DNA of 42,882 nt, taken from contig JAPPNF010000017.1 in NCBI GenBank assembly GCA_028818755.1, forward strand, positions 1 through 42,882. Direction: 5' to 3'. The stretch comes from Deltaproteobacteria bacterium. GTDB taxonomy: Bacteria; Desulfobacterota; Binatia; UBA9968; JAJDTQ01. Below, piece after piece: positions 7,818 to 16,291 of this stretch (position 1 is its first letter; each line of letters opens with the position of its first letter). Under the pieces are notes generated by a model. The model made no database searches and was not told where the DNA came from. It worked only from the letters and a program-made list of their open reading frames with translations. The translations under genes and the position numbers were made by a program.

Positions 7818-8522
7818 TCATCCTCCGAGAAACGACTTCCGAACCTCCGGGTTGCCGAGCAGCGCCGCGCCGGTGCCGGTGAAACGGTTGCGGCCCTGGA
7901 CCAGCACGTAGCCCTTGTCCGCCAGCTCCAGGGCCTGACGCGCGTTCTGCTCGACGATGAGGATGGCGACGCCGCCGCGGGCGATGTCGAGGATGCGCTC
8001 GAACAGCTCATGGGCGACGATGGGCGACACGCCGGCGCTGGGCTCGTCGAGCATGAGGACCTGGGGCCGGTTCATCAGCGCGCGGCCGATGGCCACCTGC
8101 TGGCGCTGTCCGCCGGAAAGCTCGCCGGTGGGCTGGCGGCGCTTGTCCCTGAGGGCCGGGAACAGGGCGTAGACCTCTTCCAGCGTGTCCGAGATGTCGT
8201 CGTCCCGCACGAAGGCTCCCATCTCCAGGTTCTCCTGCACGGTCATGGAGCGGAACACGTTGTCCGTCTGCGGCACGAACCCCATGCCCTTGCGGGCGCG
8301 GGCCTGGGGCGCCAGCGCGGTGATGTCCTCGCCGTCCAGGCGCACCGCGCCCGAGCGGAGCTTCAGCATCCCGAACAGCGCCCGCATGGCCGTCGATTTG
8401 CCGGCGCCGTTGGGGCCCACCACCACGGTGATCTCGCGGCGTTCGGCAGCGATGGCACAGCCTTGCAGGATGTCCGGGCCGCCGTAGCCCCCGGTGAGGT
8501 CCTCGCCCACCAGAAAGCTCAC
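7818..8522 (-). CDS. livF: Branched-chain amino acid-type ABC transporter, ATP-binding subunit LivF (system 2)
   Basis: This 234-residue LivF-type ATPase shows Walker A VVGPNGAGKST, signature LSGGQRQQVAIGRAL and Walker B VLMLDEPSAGVSP. It begins with GTG at 8522, whose GTGA overlaps the stop of livG by 4 bp, so livG and livF are translationally coupled. Compared with LivF of system 1 it has QTDNVFRSMTVQENL in place of EGRRLFDNLTVMENL, showing that the two transporters have diverged. Confidence 0.93.
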   Translation of the reverse strand: MSFLVGEDLTGGYGGPDILQGCAIAAERREITVVVGPNGAGKSTAMRALFGMLKLRSGAVRLDGEDITALAPQARARKGMGFVPQTDNVFRSMTVQENLEMGAFVRDDDISDTLEEVYALFPALRDKRRQPTGELSGGQRQQVAIGRALMNRPQVLMLDEPSAGVSPIVAHELFERILDIARGGVAILIVEQNARQALELADKGYVLVQGRNRFTGTGAALLGNPEVRKSFLGG

Positions 8523-9301
8523 GAGGTCCGCTCCTCACGGGTAACCAGCCCCCGGCCCAGGTAGGCCTCGATGACCCGTTCGTCGGACCGCACCTCGGGC
8601 GGAGACCCCTGCATCAGCACCTTCCCCTCGGCCATCACGATGACCGGATCGCACAGCAGCGAGATCAGCTCCATGTCGTGCTCGATGATGCAGAAGGTGT
8701 AGCGGTGATGGAGGTTGAGGCGCAGGATGGCGCCGGCGATGTCCTTCAGCAGGGTGCGGTTGACGCCCGCGCCCACCTCGTCGAGCAGCACCACACGGGG
8801 CTCCGCCATCATGGTGCGGCCCAGCTCCAGCAGCTTCTTCTGCCCGCCCGACAGGTTCCCGGCCAGCTCCCCCGCCACCGGCTCGAGCTTCAGAAACTCG
8901 ATGACCTCGTCGGCGCGGGCGCCGATAGCCTGCTCCTGGACACGGATCTTCCCGGGCCGGAGCCACACGTCCAACAGGTCCTCGCCGGACTGGCCGGCGG
9001 GCACGGTCATGAGGTTCTCGCGGACCGTCAGGGTGGAGAACTCGTGGGCGATCTGGAAGGTGCGCAGCACGCCCTTGGCGAAGAGTTCGTGGGGCGTGAG
9101 CCCGGTGACGTCCTCGCCGTCGAGGTAAACGTTGCCGGAGGTGGGCTGGTGGACCCCGGCGATGACGTTGAAGAGAGTGGTCTTGCCGGCCCCGTTGGGG
9201 CCGATGAGCCCGGTAATGGAGCCCCGCTCGATGGTCAGGGACGCGCCGTCGACGGCCCGTATGCCGCCGAAGTGCATGTGTAGGTTTTCTACGGAGATCA
9301 T
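8519..9301 (-). CDS. livG: Branched-chain amino acid-type ABC transporter, ATP-binding subunit LivG (system 2)
   Basis: This LivG-type ATPase has 260 residues from the ATG at 9301 (MISVENLHMHFGG). An in-frame codon at 9322 would add seven residues unlike the family, so the internal ATG is preferred. It carries Walker A GLIGPNGAGKTT, signature LSGGQKKLLELG, and a Walker B reading VVLLDEVGAGVNRTLL, where the usual DEPxAG proline is replaced by valine. The catalytic Asp-Glu pair is intact. It is the first gene after the binding protein, from which it is separated by a gap holding a REP-like palindrome. Confidence 0.92.
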   Translation of the reverse strand: MISVENLHMHFGGIRAVDGASLTIERGSITGLIGPNGAGKTTLFNVIAGVHQPTSGNVYLDGEDVTGLTPHELFAKGVLRTFQIAHEFSTLTVRENLMTVPAGQSGEDLLDVWLRPGKIRVQEQAIGARADEVIEFLKLEPVAGELAGNLSGGQKKLLELGRTMMAEPRVVLLDEVGAGVNRTLLKDIAGAILRLNLHHRYTFCIIEHDMELISLLCDPVIVMAEGKVLMQGSPPEVRSDERVIEAYLGRGLVTREERTS

Positions 9302-9380
9302 CGCTGCGGAGACCTCCAGCAACCCGTCGATAGTAGCAGCAGGGAACCCGGGCCCGGGCTCTTTTGCGGATACTCGTAAA

Positions 9381-9483
9381 CGTCATTCCCGCGAACGCGG
9401 GAATCCAGGTGGGGTGGGGCGGGGGAAGCGTTCCTGTACCGTCCCCCCACCGCCCCTGGATTCCCGCTTACGCGGGAATGACG
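9381..9483. repeat. REP-like double hairpin (CGTCATTCCCGCG family)
   Basis: CGTCATTCCCGCGAACGCGG (9381-9400) and its near-inverse at 9456-9483 enclose a G/C-rich spacer. Each half also forms its own small hairpin (TTCCCGCG..CGCGGGAA). This is a widespread type of intergenic palindrome in proteobacteria. It lies between livK and livG of system 2, the same position as the hairpin after livJ in system 1, and may stabilise livK mRNA. Confidence 0.75.
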
Positions 9484-9517
9484 AGTTCGGGACCGCATCC
9501 GCCCGCCGCGACTATGA

Positions 9518-10708
9518 CTACCGGTACTTGACGGTCGTGATCTTGCCGCCCTTGACCGTGATCTGGCGGTAGTTGCCGGCGCTCTCACCCGGCCCGATCA
9601 GTTCCACCGCCGAGGCGCCGACGTAATCCACGTCGCCGCCGCCCGCGAGGATCTTGAGCGCCTTGGCCAGCTCGCCCGGATAGATCTTCTCGCCCGGCGC
9701 GTTGGCCACCATCATCACCTTGTCCTTGAGCTTGCCGCTCTCGGCGGACTTGGCCGCCTGCATGGCCAGCATGATCAGGGCGGCCGCGTCGTAGGATTCG
9801 GCCACGAAGGGGCTGTCCGACTTGACCTTGGCCGCCTTGGCGATCTCGTCGAACTTGGCCTTCCCCGGGCTGTCGGTGCCGGGATGGGCGCCGATGGCAC
9901 CCTCGAGGCCCTTGCCGATGGCCTTCACGAGGGCATCGCCGATCATGCCGTCGGGCAGGTAGAACTTGTCGAAGGCGCCGGTGTCGAGGGCGCCCTGGAT
10001 GATGCCCTTGCCGCCCTGGTCAAGGTAGCCGGCCACGATCAGGATGTCGCCGCCCGCGGCGGCCAGGGCCGCCACTTCGGCGCTGTAATCGCCCTTGCCG
10101 TCCTCATGGGGAGCGGAGATCGTGATCTTGCCGCCGCCCTTCTTCACGTTCGCGGCGATGCTGTCCGCCAGACCCTTGCCGTAGTCGTTGTTGGTGTAGG
10201 TCAGCGCGGCCTCCTTGATCCCCATCTCCTTCAGGATATGGGCCACGATCTCGCCCTGACGGGCGTCGGACGGCGCGGTGCGGAAGAAGAGGCCGTTGTC
10301 CTCCACGGTGGACAGCGACGGGGACGTGGCCGACGGCGAGATCATCACGATGCCGTTGGGCTTGGCCACGTTCTTGAGCATGGCGGTGGTAACGCCGGAG
10401 CAGTCACCGCCGACGATGGCGTTGACCTTGTCCGAGGTCACGATCCGCTCGGTCGCCGCCGAGCCGGCGGCGGCGTCGCCGCAGGTGGAATCGGCGCGCA
10501 CGGAGACGACCTTGGCGCCGCCGAGCAACGCGCCGCTGTCAGAGACTTCCTTCATTGCAAGCTCGGCCCCGGCCGCCATCTGAGGGGTCAGCGACTCGAT
10601 GGGTCCGGTGTATCCAAAGACCACTCCCAGCTTGACGTCGGCCCCCAGGGCCGCGCCGGCGTACAAGGAAACGAAAACAAACAGGATACCGGCAATCAAC
10701 TTTTTCAT
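9518..10708 (-). CDS. livK: Branched-chain amino acid-type ABC transporter, periplasmic substrate-binding protein (system 2)
   Basis: This 396-residue periplasmic binding protein has a signal peptide at residues 1-23 (MKKL, hydrophobic core, ALGA before D24). The mature start ADVKLGVVFGYTGPIESLTP and the segment NAIVGGDCSGVTTAMLKNVA match the Leu/Ile/Val-type fold, and SYDAAALIMLAMQAA is the family's C-terminal helix. A good Shine-Dalgarno (AAAAGGAGA) precedes the ATG. It differs strongly from LivJ of system 1, so the ligand is probably different. It heads the livK-livG-livF-livH-livM cluster. Confidence 0.92.
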   Translation of the reverse strand: MKKLIAGILFVFVSLYAGAALGADVKLGVVFGYTGPIESLTPQMAAGAELAMKEVSDSGALLGGAKVVSVRADSTCGDAAAGSAATERIVTSDKVNAIVGGDCSGVTTAMLKNVAKPNGIVMISPSATSPSLSTVEDNGLFFRTAPSDARQGEIVAHILKEMGIKEAALTYTNNDYGKGLADSIAANVKKGGGKITISAPHEDGKGDYSAEVAALAAAGGDILIVAGYLDQGGKGIIQGALDTGAFDKFYLPDGMIGDALVKAIGKGLEGAIGAHPGTDSPGKAKFDEIAKAAKVKSDSPFVAESYDAAALIMLAMQAAKSAESGKLKDKVMMVANAPGEKIYPGELAKALKILAGGGDVDYVGASAVELIGPGESAGNYRQITVKGGKITTVKYR

Positions 10709-10769
10709 GGCTTTCTCCTTTTTGAGATCATTGAATCAAAACGTTACCTAAAAACGACTCCCGACTGCA

Positions 10770-10820
10770 AGAAACATGCCTATGCACCATTTCTCGATTT
10801 GGTATCAAAGGGTAAAAAAC
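10770..10820 (-). promoter_or_regulatory. Possible promoter region of the second liv operon
   Basis: The 129-bp gap between the sthA stop and the livK start is locally AT-rich. On the minus strand a TTGATA hexamer is followed after 17-18 bp by GCATAG/CATAGG. The match is moderate, and an alternative TTGCAG lies closer to livK, so only the region is called. Confidence 0.3.
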
Positions 10821-10837
10821 GCTGCTCCATCCCCTCC

Positions 10838-12280
10838 TCAAGGCCGTGACCCATCCAGCCGCTTCACCCCGTTCAAGGCCGCGATCTTGTAGGCCTCCCC
10901 CATGGTGGGAAAGTTGAACACGTTGTCGATGAAGTAGTCGATCGTGCCGTTGTAGCTGAGCACGGCCTGGCCGATGTGGATCAGCTCGCAGGCTTGGTCG
11001 CCGATGATGTGGACCCCCAGCAGGTGCCAGCCGTTGGGCTCGAAAAGCAGCGTCAACATGCCGTGCGAGTCGCCGATGATGCCGGCCTTGGTGACCTCCT
11101 CGTAGGTGGCCACGCCCTCGGCGTAGGGGATGCCCTTGGCGTCCAGCTCCTTCTGCGTGTAGCCCACCATGGCGATCTCGGGGATGGTGTAGACGCACAT
11201 GGGAAACAGCGTCCTGCGCCCGCCCGCCCGGCGTCCCAGGGCGTAGTTGGCGGCCATGCGGCCCTGCTCGCTGCTGGTGGAGGCCAGCGCCGGAAAGCCG
11301 ATCACGTCGCCGGCGGCGTAGATGCTCGGCACCGACGTCTGGAACAGCTCGTTGACCTTGATCAGCCCATGCTCGGTGGTCTCCACCCCCACGTCCTCCA
11401 GCCCCAGCACCTTGACCGCCACCTCGCGCCCGCTGGCCACGATCACCGCGTCCGCCTCCAGCGCCCGCCCGTCGGTGAGAGTGACCCGCGCCTTCTCCTC
11501 CCACCCCGACATGCGCTCGATCTTGTCGTACCAGGCGCCCCAGACGAACTCCACGCCGTAGTCCTCCATGCGCCGGATCAGCAGGTCGACGATGGCACGC
11601 TCGGCGAACGTCAGGAAGGTGTGGTCCCGCTGGATCAGCGATACCTTGCAGCCCAGGACCGCGAAGGCCGAGCCGTACTCCGCGCCGATGACCCCGGCGC
11701 CGACGACGATCACCGATTGCGGCAGGGTCTTGCGCTTGAACTCCAGGGTGAACACGGAGTCGGAATCGAATATGACCTCGTTGTCGATGGGTATGTCGGG
11801 CACGAAGCGGGGCCTCGACCCGGCGGCGATGATGATCTTCTCCGCCTTCAGGTTGATGGACTCCATGGGGTTCTTGAGCACCCATGCGTGCACCGAGTTG
11901 GGACCGTCCACGGTCGCGTGATAGCCGCGGAAGACGTCGATGCGATTCAGGTCGCGGTAGACCTGGAGCTGGTCTTCCATCGTCGCCACCCGCCGCTCCA
12001 CCACCCTGCGCACCCGGATGAACAGGTCCGAGAGCGTGATGTCCTTTTTCTCGGTGAAGTCGGTGCCGTAGAAGGGGCGCTGGCGGACCCCGCGGAGGTA
12101 GATGATGGCCTCGCGCAGGGTCTTGCTGGGAATGGTGCCCGAGAGCAGCGTGATGCCGCCGAGGGTCTCCTGCCTTTCCACGATGGCGACGCTGGCGCCC
12201 AACTCGCACGCCTGAATGGCGGCCGTGTAGCCCGCAGGACCGCTGCCGATGACGATGACGTCGTAGTCGAAGGCCTGCAT
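10838..12280 (-). CDS. sthA: Soluble pyridine nucleotide transhydrogenase (SthA-like flavoprotein)
   Basis: This 480-residue FAD- and NAD(P)-binding flavoprotein is of the pyridine-nucleotide-disulphide oxidoreductase superfamily. The N-terminal FAD motif is VIVIGSGPAGYTAA (about residues 9-22), a second nucleotide-binding motif VIVVGAGVIGAEYGSAF follows mid-protein, and YAAGDVIGFPALASTS is the second FAD contact. In the position of the redox-active CxxxxC of lipoamide dehydrogenases it has LLSGTIPSKTLREA, with no cysteine pair. That is the pattern of soluble transhydrogenase, which exchanges reducing equivalents between NADH and NADPH. It could balance cofactors for the oxidative enzymes nearby. 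Dihydrolipoamide dehydrogenase and mercuric reductase are excluded by the missing cysteines. Confidence 0.88.
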   Translation of the reverse strand: MQAFDYDVIVIGSGPAGYTAAIQACELGASVAIVERQETLGGITLLSGTIPSKTLREAIIYLRGVRQRPFYGTDFTEKKDITLSDLFIRVRRVVERRVATMEDQLQVYRDLNRIDVFRGYHATVDGPNSVHAWVLKNPMESINLKAEKIIIAAGSRPRFVPDIPIDNEVIFDSDSVFTLEFKRKTLPQSVIVVGAGVIGAEYGSAFAVLGCKVSLIQRDHTFLTFAERAIVDLLIRRMEDYGVEFVWGAWYDKIERMSGWEEKARVTLTDGRALEADAVIVASGREVAVKVLGLEDVGVETTEHGLIKVNELFQTSVPSIYAAGDVIGFPALASTSSEQGRMAANYALGRRAGGRRTLFPMCVYTIPEIAMVGYTQKELDAKGIPYAEGVATYEEVTKAGIIGDSHGMLTLLFEPNGWHLLGVHIIGDQACELIHIGQAVLSYNGTIDYFIDNVFNFPTMGEAYKIAALNGVKRLDGSRP

Positions 12281-12438
12281 CAGTGCTGTCTTCGCTGGAG
12301 TCTGTTGAGCTTCGGGTCCGGGTCATACGGACGGCCGGTCGGGCCGGATCCGCCAACGGGTCGCTGAAGAAACTCCATAGCAGATAGCGCCCACGGATGT
12401 CACGGGCTGCCGGGACTCCGTTGGACTCTCCCGAACCG

Positions 12439-13188
12439 TTACGCGGCGTTCAGAGCGCGGTATACCAGCATTGTCCCGGCGAAGATCAGCAGAACCAGAA
12501 CGGCGCGGTTGAAGGTCTGCTGGCGGATCCGGTCCTGCGCCTTGAGGCCCAGGTAGAAGCTCGCGAGGATGACCGCGGTCACAAACAACGAGAGCTTCAC
12601 CGCCTCGACGGTGAACAGGCCCCAGGTGGAGACCGCCACCACCTGCCAGAACTTGGCCATGATGAAGGCCGTGGAGATGGCCTTCACGAAGTCGGCCTTG
12701 TCGAGCCGCAGGCCCTGGAGGTAGACCGCCATGATCGGTCCCATGGTGTTGGCCAGCCCGAGGAAGAACCCGCCCGCAAAGCCCATCACCGGCGACATCA
12801 GCCGCTCCGCCCGCGGGGGCGTGACGACCGTGAACGAGAACAGCCCGGCCCCCGCGCAAAGGATGACCACCGTTCCAAGGATGAGGTTCAGCACCCACAG
12901 GGGCAGCTGGGTCAGCTCCCAGGTGCCGAGGAACACGCCCGCCAGCGCAAACAGGAACATGGACGAGAAACGCCGCAGGATGGCGGTGGGAACGCCGTGG
13001 CGAAACACCTGGCCCAAGTCCATCAACATGCCGGGGAGCAGCAGCACGACGATGGCCATGCGGATGTCCAGCAGCAGGGTCAGCATGGGGGTGGCCATGA
13101 GGGTGAACCCCATGCCGGTGGCGCCCTTGACGAAACCCGCGAAGAAGATGGCCGCGGCCACCAGGACCAGGGTGCCGTCAAGCTCCAC
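12439..13188 (-). CDS. TauE/SafE family sulfite/organoanion exporter
   Basis: This 249-residue inner-membrane protein has about eight hydrophobic segments. The two family repeats are visible: GFVKGATGMGFTLMATPMLT near the N-terminus and MGFAGGFFLGLANTMGPIMA in the second half, each followed by a loop and helices. TauE/SafE proteins export sulfite, sulfoacetate or related organic anions. The start is a GTG at 13188 (MELDGTLV). Neighbours are a transhydrogenase and a UbiD-type decarboxylase, which do not fix the substrate; export of a catabolic anion is possible. Confidence 0.85.
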   Translation of the reverse strand: MELDGTLVLVAAAIFFAGFVKGATGMGFTLMATPMLTLLLDIRMAIVVLLLPGMLMDLGQVFRHGVPTAILRRFSSMFLFALAGVFLGTWELTQLPLWVLNLILGTVVILCAGAGLFSFTVVTPPRAERLMSPVMGFAGGFFLGLANTMGPIMAVYLQGLRLDKADFVKAISTAFIMAKFWQVVAVSTWGLFTVEAVKLSLFVTAVILASFYLGLKAQDRIRQQTFNRAVLVLLIFAGTMLVYRALNAA

Positions 13189-13250
13189 GGATCACGCTCG
13201 GGAGCCGGGAAGACCCCGGTCCACGGTGGCCTGCGTGGCGGTGGACTCCC

Positions 13251-13278
13251 GTAGGGGCGACCCGCCGGTCGCCCCTAC
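13251..13278. repeat. GTAGGGGCG-type intergenic hairpin, copy 1
   Basis: GTAGGGGCGACCCGCCGGTC... reads as a near-perfect palindrome ending GGTCGCCCCTAC, in the gap between the tauE-like gene and ubiD. The same GTAGGGGCG end recurs in hairpins at 23139 and 25552. Confidence 0.65.
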
Positions 13279-13307
13279 CCTTGTTGCGATTACGCTGGTC
13301 GGGCAGG

Positions 13308-14939
13308 TCACTCGGGTTTCCAGCGCTTCTGCACGTCCTGAAGCCGCTCGCCGCGGGCCACGGGCACGGCGCGCTCGTCCAGCTTGGCGCCGATGCGATG
13401 GTGCTCGCCCTTGACCGCCAGGGCCGCCTCGTCGTCGAGCTCAGGCGGCCACAGGCCCAGGGAGTAGCCGTGCCACGGGTTGCCGTACTTGAGCTCCGGC
13501 ATCCCCAACTCCTCCCATAGCTTGAGTGCCCGCTCCATGTACTCCCGGGTGGGCAGCGACACCGGCGGGAACTCGGCCTTCTTGGTGGCGTCGATGAGCA
13601 GCGAGGAGTCCTCGCTGTCGTAGTCGCCGGCGTGACCGTGCATGCGCACCAGGTTGATGGGCGAGTGCACCGTCTGCCGGCCCTCGATGATGCGCACGTC
13701 CTTGTGCGGCTGCGAGCGGTGGCAGATGGCCCAGTTGACCGCGGCGAAGTTCTCCGGGTCGATGTCGTCGTCCACCGCGATCACCACCTTGCCGAGGTCG
13801 TAGCGGAAGCCCAGCACTGCCATCATGGCCTGCCAGGGGTCGAGCTTGTGGGTCTTGCGCATCTGCACCACCACGAACTGGCGCAGGTTCACCAGCGGCT
13901 CGTGCATGCCCACCCGCACCACGCTCTTGAGGTTGCAGTGGTTGCGCAGGTGGTCCAGCACCAGCGACTCCCAGCCGCGGTGCTTGATCTTGCTGCTCTC
14001 GCTGGGCGTCACCTGGCTGAGCACGCCCACGTAGTGGGGGTTCCGCCGGTGCGTGATGCAGGTGACCTCGAACACCGGGCTCAGGCTGCGGGGGTCCATG
14101 TAGCCGTGGGACTCGCCGAAGGGACCTTCGGGCTCGAGCACGTCCGTGCGGATGTACCCCTCGATGACGATCTCCGCGTTGGCCGGCACCTCCAGGTCCA
14201 CGGTCTCGCACTTGACCAGCGGCATGGGGCGACCCAGGATGGCGCCGGCGACGCCCAGCTCGTCCACCCCGTAGGCGATCTTCTGCACGGCCACGTAGGA
14301 CAGGCACGGCACCGCGCCGATGACCCCGGCCGCGGGCAGCGGCTGACCCAAGGCGCTGGCCTTGTTCCAGTGGATGGCCAGGTCCTGTTGCGCGCTGATC
14401 AGGTAGACGCCGGTCTTGGTGGGGGACTTGATCTGGCCCCGGTAGTTGCCGACGTTGCGGATGCCGGTGTCCGGGTCCTTGGTGATCCAGTGGCACGCGG
14501 TGAAGTACGGCCCGTTGTCGAACCCCGGCGTCGAGATGGGCACCGGGAACTCGTCCAGGCCGCCGTGCTCCAGCAGGCCGTCGCCGACGTGGATCTCCTC
14601 CTTGACCGGGCCTGTCTCCACCAGTTCCGGCGCCAGCGGCGCGGCCACCGCCGCCGACCACTTCTCGAAGCTCTTGCCCGGCTCGCACCCCATGCCCAAG
14701 GCGTAGATGGCCTCGTTGGACGCCAACGCCCCCAACACCACCGGGGTCTCGTAGCGCCGGCCCTTGCCATCCGTCACGTTGTCGAACAGGAACGCCTTGC
14801 GCTCGTGGTCCGGCAACCCCAGGAACTGCCAACGCACCAGCGGATGCAACTCCGTGTCCTTGTCCACCGGCGCCGCTACGCGCGTGAGCAGGCCCTGACG
14901 GTCCAGCAAGGATAGGTATTCGCGGAGGTCCTGATACAT
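13308..14939 (-). CDS. UbiD family (prenylated-FMN) decarboxylase
   Basis: This 543-residue protein belongs to the UbiD superfamily of reversible (de)carboxylases that act on aromatic or unsaturated acids with prenylated FMN. Family motifs include NVGNYRGQIKSPTKTGVYL (substrate/cofactor loop), PEGPFGESHGYMDP (the PFGE..GY block) and KVVIAVDDDIDPENFAAVNWA (conserved acidic stretch). Length is close to the larger, UbiD-like aromatic acid decarboxylases rather than the ~490-residue ubiquinone enzyme. No ubiX-type prenyltransferase gene is in the window, so the cofactor must be made elsewhere. It could decarboxylate an aromatic acid related to the degradation cluster at 16-27 kb. The start at 14939 (ATG) follows an AAGAAGG. 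Confidence 0.87.
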   Translation of the reverse strand: MYQDLREYLSLLDRQGLLTRVAAPVDKDTELHPLVRWQFLGLPDHERKAFLFDNVTDGKGRRYETPVVLGALASNEAIYALGMGCEPGKSFEKWSAAVAAPLAPELVETGPVKEEIHVGDGLLEHGGLDEFPVPISTPGFDNGPYFTACHWITKDPDTGIRNVGNYRGQIKSPTKTGVYLISAQQDLAIHWNKASALGQPLPAAGVIGAVPCLSYVAVQKIAYGVDELGVAGAILGRPMPLVKCETVDLEVPANAEIVIEGYIRTDVLEPEGPFGESHGYMDPRSLSPVFEVTCITHRRNPHYVGVLSQVTPSESSKIKHRGWESLVLDHLRNHCNLKSVVRVGMHEPLVNLRQFVVVQMRKTHKLDPWQAMMAVLGFRYDLGKVVIAVDDDIDPENFAAVNWAICHRSQPHKDVRIIEGRQTVHSPINLVRMHGHAGDYDSEDSSLLIDATKKAEFPPVSLPTREYMERALKLWEELGMPELKYGNPWHGYSLGLWPPELDDEAALAVKGEHHRIGAKLDERAVPVARGERLQDVQKRWKPE

Positions 14940-15121
14940 ACCGAATGCCTTCTTCGTGGTCCAAGATTGACGGAGCTACTGGGCAGTGAACAGGAACGTG
15001 TACTTGGTGAGGAAAGACGTGGTGGGCATCACGATGCCCGCGCCAGCTCTTCGGGAGGCATGGAACCTTGACACCGGTCGGCGGCTTGGTTCCCATCGAG
15101 AGCCAACAGCGGGCTCCCCCC

Positions 15122-15853
15122 TTAGTCGAGTACCTTGTGGAAGGTTTCGGACAATTTCGTCAGCACCTCAGGACTTGCTGGACAAGTGATCTTCTTGCAG
15201 GTTCTTGCCCCGTCTTCTTCATACTTCTCGACTACTATCTCTACGGTTGCATTCCCAGCTCTGCCGCCCTTTTCTGAAAACAAAGCGTTCAGGTAGTTGG
15301 CGAGAGTTTCAAGAGCCAGCGAGAGGATGTGAGGGTTTTCACGCAACAGAGCGGCAGCAACAAAGAGCGCCGGCCCCACTCCCGTGAACCAATCCACCGA
15401 AGCAGTGTGAACAATCCCGACGTTTTCACCTCTCCCCTTCACCACCGAGAACGGTACTTTCTTAACCTTGAAAAGTTTCTGAATTGCACGCGTCCGAGAC
15501 AGCATGGTCATGCGCCGGTCCGCAGGTGTAAGAGCCTCGAATCGTTGGGGCAAGATGCCGATCCGCTCGTCTCGGGGCTGAGGCCACCCCAACTCTTCCA
15601 GCCTGCTCGAAACATCAATGTAATCGGCGGTCACTATTCGCGGATCCCCACTCTGCTCCAGATGGAAGAGAATGGCGTCAACCGGGTCCGGTGCCACAAT
15701 TGGGTGTGCTTTGGCCTCGTAGGCGTCCACCGACTTAGAGAGGGCCTCAAGCCTGTCAAATGCCTCGCTGCCAGGGGTGGCGTCCATCAGCGTCTCTATT
15801 TCGGCGACTGCCTTCGCGTGGTCGGCGTCGGTCTTGAGCGGTCGGACGTTCAT
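15122..15853 (-). CDS. HigA-like antitoxin N-terminus fused to an unrecognised C-terminal domain
   Basis: This 243-residue protein lies 13 bp downstream of a HigB toxin. Residues ~1-68 resemble the N-terminal half of HigA antitoxins: AVAEIETLMDATPGSEAFDR, LEALSKSVDAYEAKAHPI and PDPVDAILFHLEQ are a close match to the family pattern. In ordinary HigA a helix-turn-helix DNA-binding domain would follow. Here the frame instead continues for ~175 residues with no HTH that I can see: a basic middle part, a hydrophobic helix (GVGPALFVAAALLRENPHIL, about residues 155-175), and a strand-rich end with two cysteines (ATVEIVVEKYEEDGARTCKK). Base composition is visibly lower in G+C than neighbouring genes, which suggests transfer. 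It is probably the cognate partner of the toxin, but neutralisation is unproven. Confidence 0.7.
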   Translation of the reverse strand: MNVRPLKTDADHAKAVAEIETLMDATPGSEAFDRLEALSKSVDAYEAKAHPIVAPDPVDAILFHLEQSGDPRIVTADYIDVSSRLEELGWPQPRDERIGILPQRFEALTPADRRMTMLSRTRAIQKLFKVKKVPFSVVKGRGENVGIVHTASVDWFTGVGPALFVAAALLRENPHILSLALETLANYLNALFSEKGGRAGNATVEIVVEKYEEDGARTCKKITCPASPEVLTKLSETFHKVLD

Positions 15854-15866
15854 GGCCTATCTCATT

Positions 15867-16169
15867 TCAGATTCTCGACGGATCGGAAAGTGCGTCATAT
15901 TCCGGATGACTGCCGACGAAACGAATCAGTATCACGCGGGCGGGATAGCTCACCCAGACGATCAACCGGTACTTGTTGCCAGCGATGTTGAACACAACCC
16001 TGTTGTTGGCGAGAAAGCTGGCCGAACGGAACTGTGCCTTGATGTCCGCTGGCGTCGCCCAATCGGATTTCTCCACGGTCTTGAACCACGCGCGGAGAGG
16101 AACCTCGGAATCACGATGGTCGGGCCGCTCCCAAAACTCTCTTAACGCCTTCCGACTGACGATCCTCAC
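15867..16169 (-). CDS. higB: Type II toxin HigB (mRNA interferase family)
   Basis: This 100-residue protein begins with GTG at 16169. It matches the HigB_toxin family along its whole length: RIVSRKALREFWERPDH at the start, then ADIKAQFRSASFLANNRVVF, AGNKYRLIVWVSYP and the C-terminal IRFVGSHPEYDAL. HigB toxins are small RelE-fold ribonucleases that cleave mRNA on the ribosome. The toxin-first order (toxin, 13-bp gap, antitoxin-like gene) is the normal higBA arrangement. Composition is lower in G+C than the flanking genes. Confidence 0.88.
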   Translation of the reverse strand: MRIVSRKALREFWERPDHRDSEVPLRAWFKTVEKSDWATPADIKAQFRSASFLANNRVVFNIAGNKYRLIVWVSYPARVILIRFVGSHPEYDALSDPSRI

Positions 16170-16291
16170 CTATGAATATAAGCAGGGTCCGAGTGTGCAA
16201 TCAATGGGCGCAGTGCGTCGTCTCAGCGACGTGTCCGAAAGTCTTCCCTCACCCCCACCCTGCCGATACGGGCGAGCCGGTACTCCATATC

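Noticed and set aside
10838..12280. Dihydrolipoamide dehydrogenase or mercuric reductase
   Set aside because: The redox-active cysteine pair is absent and replaced by the GTIPSK pattern of soluble transhydrogenase.
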